Shown in pieces: positions 51,679 through 64,000 of a DNA stretch of 64,000 bases. The notes below the pieces were generated by a model. That model saw only the letters and a program-made list of their open reading frames with translations. It did not search any database and was not told where the DNA came from. Source of the stretch: Aphis gossypii. Its lineage: Eukaryota > Arthropoda > Insecta > Hemiptera > Aphididae. A program made the position numbers and the translations under genes. Every line of letters starts with the position of its first letter. Position 1 is the stretch's first letter. Location: NCBI RefSeq assembly GCF_020184175.1, contig NC_065531.1:53403213-53467212 (forward strand), written 5' to 3'.

Positions 51679-54600
51679 TTATGTACAATTTATTTTATTT
51701 TTTTTATCAAACTAACATTATAGCTAGTGAGTGCTTATATAAAACCTAATTAATTTTATTCATATATTATTTTAATAATAACATACGACTATTACAACTT
51801 TATATCTAAATGTATGCTTATTGCTTAATAGTCATTAATTAGTAAGTTTAAAAATATTAATAGTAGTTAGATCCAATCCTTGGATTAGAGATAATAATAT
51901 ATTATTGTTAAGCTGAATTTAACACAATATAATCGTAATAACTATTTGGGAATCAATATAGATCTAGTGGATACTTTGGTTGAATATTAATTAATTCATT
52001 TTTATTTTTTATCGCGACAAACTTGAATTTTTGGACGAGAAAACTAATTTTTTTAAGTTTATTTTTAGTTATGATATAAAATAAACTAATAAAAATAATA
52101 ATAGTTCTGCTGTCGCTTTTTTTTCAATATTTGTCTAATTTTATTATTATTCGTGTAATTTTGAATACATCTTACGAATTATATTACGTGTATTACATAT
52201 GTCTATGTTTATTTTATAAAATCAAATGTTATCTTCAAACTACTCAAATTCCAAAATATAATAGGTATGTACCTTACTATTTGTATTATCTAATAATCAA
52301 AACCTTTATATATACCAACATGACTCGGTAATAGGCATATTCTAAAGACTCGACAAATCTGTATTGTTCTATACAATTACCTTCTTAATTGGCTACATAA
52401 GACCATTAAGATTTTAATATAAATGATTTGAATCAAGTTGACGTTTATAAATATAACATAACTATGCATGATAGTCTTAATTTTATAAAAATTAATACGT
52501 GACCTCTTGAATATAGTTATAACAAATCAATTATTATAAGTCAGTGATAATATAATTGGTTCAGAAAATGTTTGTATAAATTTATTTTTCACTTTTTATT
52601 TATTTATACATTGTTTCTGTATTATATGTCAAATTAACTAATTTCGAGATTGTTATTCTTAAGCCAAAATGTATTTTATAAAATAATAACAGTTATTTAC
52701 TACCGATTTAGGTGACGCAAATAAAATATAGTTGGGTACATTTTTTAAAACTTTGTTTTAACTTTACGAATTATGAATGATTAATATATTATTGTAATTC
52801 ATATTGAATTCATATTATAAAATAACTATTTAAACGATAATATGATTGGTAATTGTATTAAAAACAAAGTCAATATTTTTTTAACTACCACGTCTTTACA
52901 TATACAAAATATTTTATTTTGTTATTTTTAGAGCTTAAATTGTGTTTGGTAATCAAATACGTAAAACCGTTTAAAGTCGTAAGAAATTAACAAAAACATG
53001 TTACTATATCGTTGTTATAGCTTTTGATGAAAACACAAACATTTCTCGGACTAAAAGCAAGTTCACAAAACTTTTGAACATATGATGACAATAACATATT
53101 GCTTATGTGTGCGGACGCAAAGACATTCGGTTATTATGTGATACACGTATAACAGTTTGATGAGAACTTAAAATTGTAAGGTAAATGTAACCGAACCCAG
53201 TGCGATGGTTTGACAAATTAATTTATTATTCTCAGAGTGCAAAGCAACAATTTGAAAATAGTTAATATAATTTAATATAATAATATAATTATAAATAGCA
53301 TTTAATTTTAAATAGGTCAGTTCACAAAAAGTTATTTTTTCTTTGTATAAATAATATTGTATCATTATTTCGAATAAGTTAGATTTATGGGATATCGTGT
53401 GAAAACAAAATGTTTAAACCATGCATTTTCAATAGAATGATTTGGATTTTAGTTTATAAATTTAATGATGTTAATAAATAAATTAATTATAACAATTTGG
53501 TTGACTGTATTATATCACAGAGTAGTAAATAAATATAATTATACTATCGTAATATTAATACAACATATACGAATAATATTGCACGATCTAATCTCTGTCC
53601 ATTATTATTTTGATTCGACAAAAATATGCTTGTGCACTTTGTGTAATATGAACGTACGCTTTTCAAAAAAATATGTCGCAAACTTTTTCGGCTACGTTTC
53701 CTGTGTAAAATAAATAATCGAATCACATCCGTTTTGTACACGAGTATTTCAATCCGCATCAATTGAATGGGATTGGCTTGAAATGTCATTCGGTGTTTTC
53801 GGCGCGCTTTCTTGTGTAGGAAAAAAGACATCAATAAATGTCCTTGACTTGGCACATTCTTTGGAATCTTTTCGATTGGATTTATCGTCGACCGACTAAA
53901 TATCTTTCGTGCGATTCAGTTAAAGGGAATTAAACGAGCAGAATTTTATTTAATTATTTTTTTTAAATAATTTATACAATTTTGTACGAACAATAAGTTA
54001 GGTATTTTAGGATTAAGTTCAGCTGAAAGTCTTAAGGGACAAAGTCAAAAAAAAAAAAAAAAATTCTAGAAAGCACAGAGCTAATCATATATTGTTGTAT
54101 ATAACCCGACCATAGTTTTTCCTATAAGTCATATTTTGTGGTTGTGGTTTTTTCGAAAAATTGAGATCTGCACATATTTGTTTTATTACAGCGTGTTACA
54201 GCGTATACGTGACGGCGTCATGTATGTTATTTATTCCGTATACATACAAATGTATTTGTCTTTTTAATGTACGCTTTGTGTACCCGGAACCATATTATCC
54301 AACCTGATGGAAACATTTGTATTAGTTACATCGAAAGGAGGTTACTAAATAATAATAATAAATAAAAAGGGTGATCGAGGTCCGGCAAAAAGGTAACGAT
54401 AATATTGGATAGGACAGCTAACAATGGGGAAAGTATGCGATCCATTCGTGCCTGCAATTTCGATGATACATAATCTTATGCCCACTATGTGAAACAAAAC
54501 CACGCAAAATTTGTTTTTGTATCACAATACACAGATATAGAATTCGATTTTTCCACCTTATGAGATCTGAGCGGATAATGTTATTCTGAGATTATATTGA

Positions 54601-55725
54601 TAAGACTCAGAGAATACATTTTGCTTTATTCTGAATATGTTATGAACAATTTTTTCCACCGAAATGACGTGTAAATCATAATGATGAACACTTTTATTCG
54701 TTTTTGATGTGCCAAAGGCAATTCAAGTGTAATAATGTAATAAAAACGACTCCATATACATTATGATCATAGAAAATTTGAGATTTTGTGAATATCGTGA
54801 TATTGTATCTCCATTTTGTAATTGATACTTGTACTATTAAAACTTAATAGTATATTAGATTATCGCTAGACATATTGTGTAAATATTGTGGTTTTATGTT
54901 ATTCGAAATTAACACTTGGCGGTGTATGATGAAAACTTTAATATTAACAAAATAGACGTAATTTCAGTATTATATTAAAAATTCGATATCATGTACTTCT
55001 GCATATTCACTATTAATAAAATGTACGTATTTGTTTATTTAATTGTGTTATATCCAAACAATAGAAAGTATATTTTGATTATGTGTTAATAATCGTTGTT
55101 ACAAAATTATATTTTGTACACATATGACGTAGACAATCTTTTAGTCATTACATGTTTTTTATATACAGTTATAATATGTACTAAAAGCAAAAAAGAAAAA
55201 AGCTTATTATTTGTATTGTATATTACGCTACTGCGTGTATGCGATTTTATTGTAAAATCTATAAATAATATATTTTTCAATACATTTTACGAGAATACAA
55301 TACGAATTTAATTCTAGTGTTGCGTTTAAGAAAACGCCTATAATGTAACAATCTTTTATCGAAAAATTATTCAGTTAATATTTAATTTATTAATAATATT
55401 TAATTTGTTGGTATTGATTATAAAGTGGAAAAAAATATTAAGTAGTTACCTATATTATTATTATAAGTATTACAATTATTTTGATGAAGGTATGCAACCT
55501 TTCACGTTAAATACATGAATGCTGCTATATTGCATACTCAGATCGCCGTCCTAAAACATTGGTAATCAACGAGTAACAATGCGACGTCACGGCTTGTATA
55601 AAATATATACAGGGTGTTTTAAAAGTCTTTATCCGATAACGAACTGATATAGCTCGGAAACGGTTTATCACAGGTTAATGACCAATGTATTAATGGAAAG
55701 GTTAGATAACTAAGTTTATTTTAAG

Positions 55726-55955
55726 TTATCTATTTGATAAATTTAGCACCATAGTGGCGATGAATTGGGCGTAAATGTATGCGGGGGCCATACTAGAAAG
55801 GTCGTTGATCATATCTGGTGTCATGGCATTAACAGCATCTTTGATTCTGATTTTAAGCTCTTCCGAGTTTTTAAGTAATTGCGATACATACACTTTCTCT
55901 TTTACGTAGCCAAATAAAAAAAATCAGCTACTGCGAGGTCGGGGGAACGTGATAG
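55726..55955 (-). pseudogene. Mariner-like (IS630/Tc1/mariner) transposase C-terminal remnant
   Basis: Reading the minus strand gives SPDLAVADFF, then after a frame slip in the T run at about 55915-55923, FGYVKEKVYV. It continues LKNSEELKIRIKDAVNAM, TPDMINDL and a stop at 55726. The order SPDL..DFF..GY.K..VY..EEL...I...I is the usual end of mariner-type DDE transposases, where the D of DFF is the third catalytic acid. The first two acids and the N-terminal DNA-binding part are absent. The reading frame runs into the left inverted repeat, as expected for the 3' end of such a gene. Confidence 0.6.
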
Positions 55956-56019
55956 CTAGGGATGAATCGTTTCATTTACGCTCTATCCATCGCCATTACG
56001 GTACAAAATTTATCGGCCG

Positions 56020-56185
56020 TAGCCATTTTCCTCCAAAAACGAGATACTATTTTTCTTCACTGTTCATTTTCCTCCAAAAAAAGGTCAATTTTTTTTTTTT
56101 TTTTTGAGGAGAAAATGGATAGTTTATGGAAACGGTATCTCGTTTTTTGAAGAAAACGGTACCTAGTTTGTGGAGGAAAATAGAC
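56020..56185. repeat. Nested inverted repeat inside the 55.6 kb transposon
   Basis: TTTTCCTCCAAAAACGAGAT on the left and ATCTCGTTTTTTGAAGAAAA plus GGAGGAAAAT on the right form a second hairpin around a long T run (about 56089-56104). It may be another fold-back inserted in the element, or its own subterminal repeats. Confidence 0.5.
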
Positions 56186-56325
56186 AAGCCAAATTTATCA
56201 ACTAGATAACTTAAAATAATCTTGGTTATCTAACCTTTCCATTTATACATTGGTCATTAACCTGCGATAAACCGTTGCCGAGCTATATCAGTTAGTTATC
56301 GGATGAAGATTTTTGAAACACTCTG

Positions 56326-59300
56326 TATAATACAACGTATAATGTATTATACGTATTTTGCAATAATTAGTATTTGAACGAGGTTCTTTGTATTTAAATG
56401 GATATTGAGAATAAATCGTCTTTTAAATGTTTCACTTACATAGTAATAATATGTTATTATTATAATTCAATATTGTATATAGTATATATAGTCATGGTAC
56501 CATTAGAAGTGTATGTTATAGACAGATTTTACTATTATTTTAATCGAAATTACATATATATATATAAATATATATATTGTATATATTTAATAATAATATT
56601 GTATACGTATGAAAATAAACTGATAGTCATTATTACTATATATTATTAAACAATATAGTTACAAAGGTAATTATAAATATAGGTACGCAATCATGTATGT
56701 CATCGATCATAATCCATCCATTGACGTGTAAACACGAGCCGCGTTTTTATGATTTTCGATACAGTCGGGTAGTATGTATTAACATACGTATGCAATTAAA
56801 ATATGAACTATAATTTGTATCTATCATTCAAGGTGTCAAAGGGAAATATTATTGTCAATGTTTGTGTTAGAAAAAGCCCGTCATAGATAGATAACATAGA
56901 TAACATAATATTATCTACCTTTTTGACTTAAAATAAAATTAATCATTTTTGTTCGATGAGTTAGAATTGTTGGATGATTGTAAAGTTAGGTTAATAATAT
57001 AGTTAATACTATTTTGAAAGTCTAATACTATAAGAATAATATAATCATACTTAGAATTATTACACAAAAGAGAAACGGAAAATATTGGTTTACTAAAAGA
57101 TAAAAACTAAGGAAAAATCAAAAATTTGTATCAGATAAAATACATTTTATAAACCATATAATTTAAGCGTTTAATTGTATCGACTAGCTGAAAATAGTCC
57201 CTTGAGATTTAGTCAGGAAAAGTTTTTCTAAACAAATCATCCCGTAAAGTATAACGGACAAGTTACTCTAATGGTAGCTCGGTGCAAATAAACTTTTGAA
57301 AATACATACAAATGGTTTAGAGTTTTTATGAGAAATTAGTTCTTATACGTAGCTAAGAAAGTTCATGTTGAATATACTCACCAGTTGCTATACTCTTTTT
57401 TGACCTAAAATGGTAATGTCATTTTTAAGTTTATAACTTCTACTTTTCTTTGAATTCCGTACATGTTACATTCAAACGAGAAAAAAAATACAATTTAGTC
57501 GGGGGTGTATAAAAATTAAAAATTATTATTAAAAAGTAGGTAGTGTTTTATTCTCATTTTTAAATAATATATGTTAAAATATACATATATATTTCCATTG
57601 CATTATCTTACAATTATTTATTTTAAGCCATTACAAGAACAACGTACATGAGATAAATATGAAATTCACGCAATAATTTACAATGAAATGTGTCACGTAT
57701 TGTAATATGTTTATTGCGACTACCATACATACGAGTTGTTTATTAATTAATTGTGAATTGTTTACGAAAATTATTTTACATGTAGGTACCACGTCGGTTC
57801 TTATGAATTATTTTTGCTGTTTGAAATATCAAAATTATTATCTCTATCTCAGATCTCTTACTTAATTATGATCATAATTAATTAATACTATACCGTATAT
57901 GTTTACACGCATCGCATGTGAACATTAAAAAAAAATCATTGAATATACTTCGTTTGTACCTACGCTTTACTTCTGATTGCTTTGTTGAATACAAAGTTAA
58001 CTTGGTTATTCCTTTTTGAAAACTTATTGTTGCTAGATATGAATGATTGAATATATTTATATTATCGTTGATACGTAAATCGTTTGAAGAACCTCTGAGT
58101 TAGCAAACAGTTAGAGTAACGCGGAAGAAAGGATAAAAGGATATCATTAAAGAACAATAGAGAAAGATATACCTAATATTTTATATACATTGTGATGTGA
58201 TTTTGCAGAACACTAGATTTGACATCAACAAGAATATATTTTCCGTTCATATTGTATATCACACACATAATAATATGTAGGTACACTAGTTAATTACTAA
58301 AGGAATAATTTAATATTTTACTATGAAATCAATATGCCGATACATAAAATAAAATAATTGACATAGCATACACAATATACGTAATATATTAATATATTAT
58401 AATAGTTATACCTATCTATATATTTTGACGATCAAATTTAATATTGTTATCTCAAGTGAGTTTTGTTAATAAGCTTTGATAAGTTATTATATTTGTCGTT
58501 TGATGACAGGAATAATACTCTAACTTTATCGCTTTATAATATTTTCATCTCATATTCGCTACATAAATTAGCCTTTGGCTTCTTTAAGTGTACAGTACAC
58601 ACATTAGGATTTTTTTACATTTATATAAGCTATTATTAAAAATTTGACAACACTATCAAATTGAGTGATACTCATATTATATACGGGATGATATCGAATT
58701 ACGTGAAATAGGATGCGTTTGTGTATGTATAATAAGTCGTCGATCGAGCTGAAGAATAAATATGACATAATATTATACATGATACCAAACAGAAAATAAT
58801 TGACAATTTACGTGGTTAACACAGGATATGTGGGACGATGACATAATAATAATGTACAGTAAGATCTAACTTATCACGTAGTTTCGTCGCATACTAGACG
58901 AAGAATTAATCGTACGGAACAACGTTCTCCGAGCCCTTGTCTACCACATACACTACTATATCGCCGTATTTCACAGACTTTGACTCAACTGATTCGAATG
59001 CTGGTAAAATATTAGGTAAAAACTGTCATAGAGGTTAAAAAAATAAAAAACTGAAACTATTCGTCGACTAACAATTTACAGCTAACTCGAGTTAAAAATG
59101 ATGTTAAGAACTTCAGTTATGTATATTTTAATTATTTTACAATATGTGAGAATCATGGAAATATAGTGGACGATATTATTATGTTAGTAATTTAAAAATA
59201 CTGTATTATACCTTTTTTTATACTGATTTTCGTGGCACTTACGTATTTATTTACATGAATATTGGATGTGACTCATTTGTCCCTGGTCCAGAATTACTAA

Positions 59301-62300
59301 TGTTTGTTCGTTTATCTATGACTGTTCATTTGCGTGAAACTTATGACATTTAAAGAAAATCAAACCATGAATTTATGACGTTATTCATTCGAGTTTAAAA
59401 GTGAAGTTACGTTTAAGTTTTTTTTATCGTTTTTCGTTGTATTCTATTTGAGAAAGAATATTTTTGTTATAAACAATGGTGTTTTTTTAATTTTTATTTT
59501 CATTACAACCTATTGTTTTTTTAGGTTACATAACTTTAGTATACAACTGTTAAGGTAACTATTAAGAGGTCATGTTCGAGATGCCATTATCAGACTATGA
59601 ATTATTATTTAACAAAATTAAATGAATAAAAACACCACTGACTTGTTAAGAAAAGTCAATTCGTGCAACGAATGACTTATATAAAATAAACTAAAAGATT
59701 TTAAAGAATTTTAAATAAAAAACAAAAAAATATATATATAACCGTATTAGTTTAAATTCTGATTTTACTTAGAGATGCAACTAAGTCAATAATATTGGTG
59801 TAATAAAACAGATATAAAAGAGAAAAGCTTGCATTTCGAAATATTTGAGATATCGTGTTTTTATAATAGTCTAAGAACATATTATTTATCCAGTTCATCA
59901 AAATCGAAATCAAAAATATCAGATTTTATAAGTTTTATAGTTCCCGTAGGAACAAAACGTAAAAACATATTTGATGGTTTAGCTCTTTGAATCCTTAATG
60001 TTTAAACTAAAGGCTTCAGAGACATTAAAAATAATGACAAAACTCTTGTAATTGCCATTCATTTAAAGGTTAATAGTACCAGGTTTAATTATTATTTTCG
60101 AAAGTTGCGATGTTCAGCCATTCGTCTGAGATGGTTTTATTTTGGAACCAAATATCGAGAAACTTAGAGTGATATATAATAATATTGTACCAACATTAAC
60201 GTATACATAATATTATACATCTAATACAGCTACAAAAGAATGAAAACCGTTTTGAACCGAAACAATGACTCAATGAGGCATTGTAAGACATTATTAAGCG
60301 TATATTTTTGCACCACTATACCAATATGAATTAAACCCATTGTCTTAATATGTTCAAAGTATAAAAGTATAGTGATTTTATTTCTTTCATTTTTGAGTGA
60401 TTATTAAAAAAACATTGAAGATAGAACTAGTGTTTAATTGCTTACACTATTATTATTAATGGAAATTTCTATTTTCTGGATTTTATTAAAATATTTTTAA
60501 AATAGTTTACCAATTTTTGTTTGTATAAGATAAATTTTCACGGTTTTAATTTTTTTTATGATTATATACGATAAAATCGTATTAGTAAATACCATAACTT
60601 AAGTAAAAATTATTTTAAATTCAATAAACATAAAATCGATCATTAATAGGTACCTCTCAAAAAGTATAACATTTTAGTAAAATAATAATATATTGTTAAA
60701 TTGTTACAGATGTTTATAATAAATAGTTAATCAAATGGAAAAATAATTTTGTAAGCACAGTTCACACTCTTAATTAATTGTCCACCAATTAATTATTTTA
60801 ATTTAATAATACTTAGTATAAAATTATGATAAGTATAAGTAAAATACGAGTGTATTTAAAGAGTTGTGTTCATAATAGTTTATGTCAGCTATTAAGCTGC
60901 AGACTATAAAATGTGTAATAAAAATTGCTTTTAAGGCTTAAAAATATTTTTTATATGTCCTCGATATTTTTTTTGTTTTTTTTTTATAGTTATTTTTTTA
61001 ATGGATATTTGCGTTTCATATTTTATATTCTTTGAACTAATAATTATAATTTATTAATATTATAATATACATTATTTTTAAATTTTTAGCGAAGCAGTGG
61101 ATGTATTAATTTTACAATGATAGATTTTTGTATTTTTTAAACATTTCTGGGACAATAAAATATTTTGATTTTCTAAAATAGGGGTAATTTTCAGGAGAAT
61201 ATTTGATCTAGTTGTAGGAAGGGGAGGGCTCGAAAATAGAAAACAATTTCAAAAGTAAATTTAAAAAAAAAAAAAATACGAGAATTTTTACGCAAATTTT
61301 AACAAAATCGATATTGTTTTTTTTTTTTTTGGTTTAATGCAATAAATACTTTTCACTCTACACCTAATGTGCAGCAGAGTGATATTTACTTGTTACTTTT
61401 TTTTTAACAGTTATTTTAATGGTTTGTATTGAAAAATACAATTAAAATTTTATGACATAAACACGAGTTCGGAAAAAATAATTTATTATTATTTATTACG
61501 TACAATTTGTAAGCTGTTGAGTTTGAAAGAAATTAGTGAACTGAATGTACTTAATAAGTTAGTTGATTTATATCTTTGATGTTAAGATTTAAAGTGCTAA
61601 TCGTATTTATATTTAAAAATATTTAATTTGCTGTAAAATGAATACGATTATTGAAAGCTTTACAAGTCCATAACTATTTAATATCCATTATAATAACAAT
61701 AGGTACAAATTAAGTTTTATAACAATTTATTATATTGTTATTTGAAAACGTAAATTTATAGCTTTAATGGTAAAAATAATCTAATACTTTATAGTATCGT
61801 TGATAATTCAATCGTAAAATCACTATAAACGACAAGCTGTTTATTTTTAGGCTTAATACTATAGCTACAGAGTATAAGACTATTATGAAACATCATGTTC
61901 AAAAGTAATTTGGAAGGATTTTTGTGATAAAATTGATGCTAAACGAGCTTAACCAAAATCTTTTTCTATATTTATGAGAAATGCATTAGACTATGTGCGT
62001 ATAATATAATATGTTAATTTGAAAGTCGATAAAGTTTTTTAAGGATGCATCGTAAATATTTAAGTACAGTATTTTTAATGTTGTATACTACATAAGTATT
62101 GTTGTGGTAAAAGTGGTCATTAGTCAATATTATAATAAAATAAACTGCACTATAACATACACATTACATGTTGGACTTACTTAAAAACTGTTACCACTTA
62201 TACTAATATCTTTTCTTTAATATACAATTTTAATGATCGTCAATTTATTTTTTAAATACTTGCTCAGTGAAAGTATTTTACGATTAGGACATTACTGACT

Positions 62301-62749
62301 AAATTTAACAAACGATACAAAAGGGAGAGGAGTAAAATGAAAGAAAAAAACGTTTTTAACAAAATCGAACACTAGACGGATTATCTCTAGTATATGCCTA
62401 TTGCACTATCTATTAATACATGTTTAGAAATTTATGAGAAAACAGTGGGCAGATGATAACTTGTACAATTAATAATGTAATGGATGGGTGTTATAAAATA
62501 TGAAAATTGAATGTGGAACTTACCGTTCCAGGTAAGGTAATACTAATTAGTTTATATTATCATATAATATTTAAGTTTTAAAAAAAAAAAAAATACAATG
62601 TGATATTGTGTTTGGTATCTCAAAATCATGAATATAACAGATCTGAAGTAGCGTATCGTACTTATTTAAACCTCGAAATCAAAGACGTCAATTATTTTTA
62701 GGTTCGGTAAAATGGAGATATAATATAATACTAATACTAAATAAATGTT
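56326..62749. other. AT-rich non-coding stretch
   Basis: No assigned gene. Short open frames at 56398-56649 (+) and 57683-57865 (+) are AT-rich and without domains. A GC-richer piece lies at about 58860-59010. Homopolymer runs occur near 61264, 61318 and 62580. Confidence 0.5.
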
Positions 62750-63850
62750 CTGCTAACGAAAATTCTCCCCGTATAATGGAAAAGAACGAAACTAGACAAT
62801 TTATACTACGTCACATATTGTATTTTCGTCTGTCTAATAACGCCGTCCAATACTCTGTGTCACGTTCATGTAATATACAGCCATGTACCTATATAACATA
62901 TATTTCACCGTATTGTATATTATAAAGTACGTGTTACGTATACGCAGAAACTCATACATTAAGTATATAAGTGTATCAGTGTATGTCGTATAATATTATA
63001 CGGTTTGAGACATACTCATGCGGAGTATACGAATGGACGTACACGCAAATGTTACGCCTGTACGAGTTTCTTGTCCGACATTGAAAAGTACGTGCTGGTA
63101 AGAATTCGTGTCGTTCCTTTTTTATTTTTATTTTTTTCTGTCGTTTAATATATAACGAGTCACTGATTAATCGTTCTGGTGAGACGGTCAAATGTTTGTA
63201 TATATTATGTTATTATTATTATCACACCAAATAGATTTCTCTTACGACGACGAAGATCATCGTGATGACAGCCGCGACACGTTGCATTATTTTTTGTTCC
63301 ATCGGATTAGCTATACGTTGTTCAGACAAGACGAGTCGGCGAAACTCGTCCACCACTGTCGGCGGTATTGCTTTTGCGCAATTACGAACGTAGTGCATTA
63401 CAATTTTTGATATTTTACGATGATTCCACGTCACTACGTCAGTGCAGTACGTATGAAACGCGATACGTATCGGTTACGACGACTATGACTACGGAAATCT
63501 CGAAACTCAATTCCTCGCGGGATATTTGTATCGCACAACGATAATAATAATAGTATCTTCTATAACGCTTCTTTAGCCCGAAATCCGATACGGCCCTTAA
63601 ACTGGCATTTATTCCGAGTAACTTACACCGACCATAAATCTAGCAGCTTTAAACGCTATTAGTCTAATTGTATTATAATATGCACTCGTGGTTATTATAC
63701 ACACGCTATACGTCACTGCTAACCGCCTCACGATATCTTTCTACGCTATAAAATACGTATTTACTATGACACACGCGTACACAGGGCAGCTTCGAATTAT
63801 CATAAGAAACTGCAGTTTTGTGAGTGTGCGCGGATAGTAATTTTACAAAA
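62750..63850. other. CpG-richer region, possible promoter or exon neighbourhood
   Basis: CpG density is raised over about 1.1 kb, most at 63000-63120, 63240-63600 and 63700-63835. Both strands have ~70-codon open stretches at the same place (63192-63410 +, 63222-63434 -), so neither is convincing as coding. The minus frame contains a reasonably mixed protein-like sequence (VVDEFRRLVLSEQRIANPME). A host gene may begin here or to the right of the window. Confidence 0.25.
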
Positions 63851-64000
63851 AAAAAGTTTATCTCACACATTAGATATAATATATGTCAGTACGGTTAAAG
63901 CGTGCAATACATTGAAATAATAAGAAACTTATAGCTTGTTGCCGAAAATAATTTTTTTGAACGTTAAGAACAATTTATATTTATTTTGAAATTTACAGAT
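63851..64000. other. AT-rich window end
   Basis: Nothing is recognised in the last bases; any gene continuing past the edge cannot be seen. Confidence 0.5.

Larger units (their letters stand above)
49956..55609. other. AT-rich stretch with one repeat relic
   Basis: Apart from the 50782-50865 repeat fragment and a TA run, no gene is assigned. Opposing frames at 53465-53713 (+, 82 codons) and 53544-53855 (-, 103 codons) overlap in a slightly GC-richer patch; neither has a known domain. Confidence 0.45.
55610..56325. mobile_element. Fold-back DNA transposon with ~135 bp terminal inverted repeats
   Basis: The left end begins CAGGGTGTTTTAAAAGTCTT and the right end in reverse complement begins CAGAGTGTTTCAAAAATCTT. 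The two arms (about 55610-55745 and 56191-56325) match at roughly 90 percent. TATA lies on both sides (55606-55609 and 56326-56329), consistent with a TA or TATA target duplication. The interior holds a transposase remnant on the minus strand and a second, nested inverted repeat (CATTTTCCTCC..CGAGATAC near 56020-56045, with GTATCTCG near 56131 and GGAGGAAAAT near 56172). This is an internally deleted, no longer autonomous element. Confidence 0.82.

Noticed and set aside
53544..53855. 103-codon minus-strand frame
   Set aside because: It has no recognised domain, overlaps an equally open plus frame and has no splice or promoter context. Noted but not called as a gene.
56398..56649. 83-codon plus frame rich in I and Y
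   Set aside because: It is driven by TA-rich repeats; composition alone explains it.
1..64000. tRNA, rRNA or CRISPR arrays
   Set aside because: I looked for tRNA-like arms, rRNA-like GC-rich blocks and regularly spaced repeats and found none; CRISPR is not expected in an insect genome.

Overview
The window looks like a stretch of insect nuclear genome, most likely from an aphid or close hemipteran relative. It is strongly AT-rich (roughly three quarters by eye), has spliceosomal GT..AG introns, poly-A-tailed and fold-back repeats, and many AT and AC microsatellites. It has no bacterial-style operons. The organism call is inferred from composition, repeat style and the type of Helitron present; no host gene proves it.

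Layout. 1-7 kb is AT-rich non-coding DNA with one small fold-back (1428-1547) and a few GC-richer patches (about 3.05-3.24, 4.56-4.98 and 6.66-6.94 kb). A pogo/Tigger-type fold-back lies at 7118-7625. A nearly perfect tandem duplication of a ~1504 bp unit, with joints in (AAT)n microsatellites, spans 9.02-12.05 kb. 12-20.6 kb holds no recognisable gene. A long-armed fold-back lies at 20605-20996. A short poly-A-tailed retroposed fragment with a 16-bp target-site duplication lies at 23714-23892, and a degenerate fold-back at 26844-27038. 35.8-36.65 kb has several overlapping open, partly hydrophobic frames that could be a gene remnant. A CpG-rich patch with a possible first exon sits at 45.3-45.78 kb. 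A ~716 bp fold-back DNA transposon with ~135 bp terminal inverted repeats and a mariner-like transposase remnant lies at 55610-56325. The right end (62.75-63.85 kb) is CpG-richer and could flank a promoter beyond the window.

The only clearly recognisable protein-coding unit is a Helitron rolling-circle transposon (29488 to about 35047). It encodes one RepHel protein: N-terminal zinc-finger-like part, HUH replication initiator, then a Pif1-type helicase. Two introns are visible, and the frame is broken by four single-base indels, all in short runs. The Helitron is bracketed by ~700 bp direct repeats (28787-29487 and 35048-35746) that differ by about one substitution and a 2-base indel, and its expected 3' terminus is not visible. 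Either a very long target duplication (or template switch) accompanied insertion, or two haplotypes (with and without the Helitron) were joined in assembly. A perfect 56-bp inverted repeat near the 3' end is a likely breakpoint. No host gene could be assigned with confidence; the rest reads as intergenic or long-intron DNA shaped by transposons.
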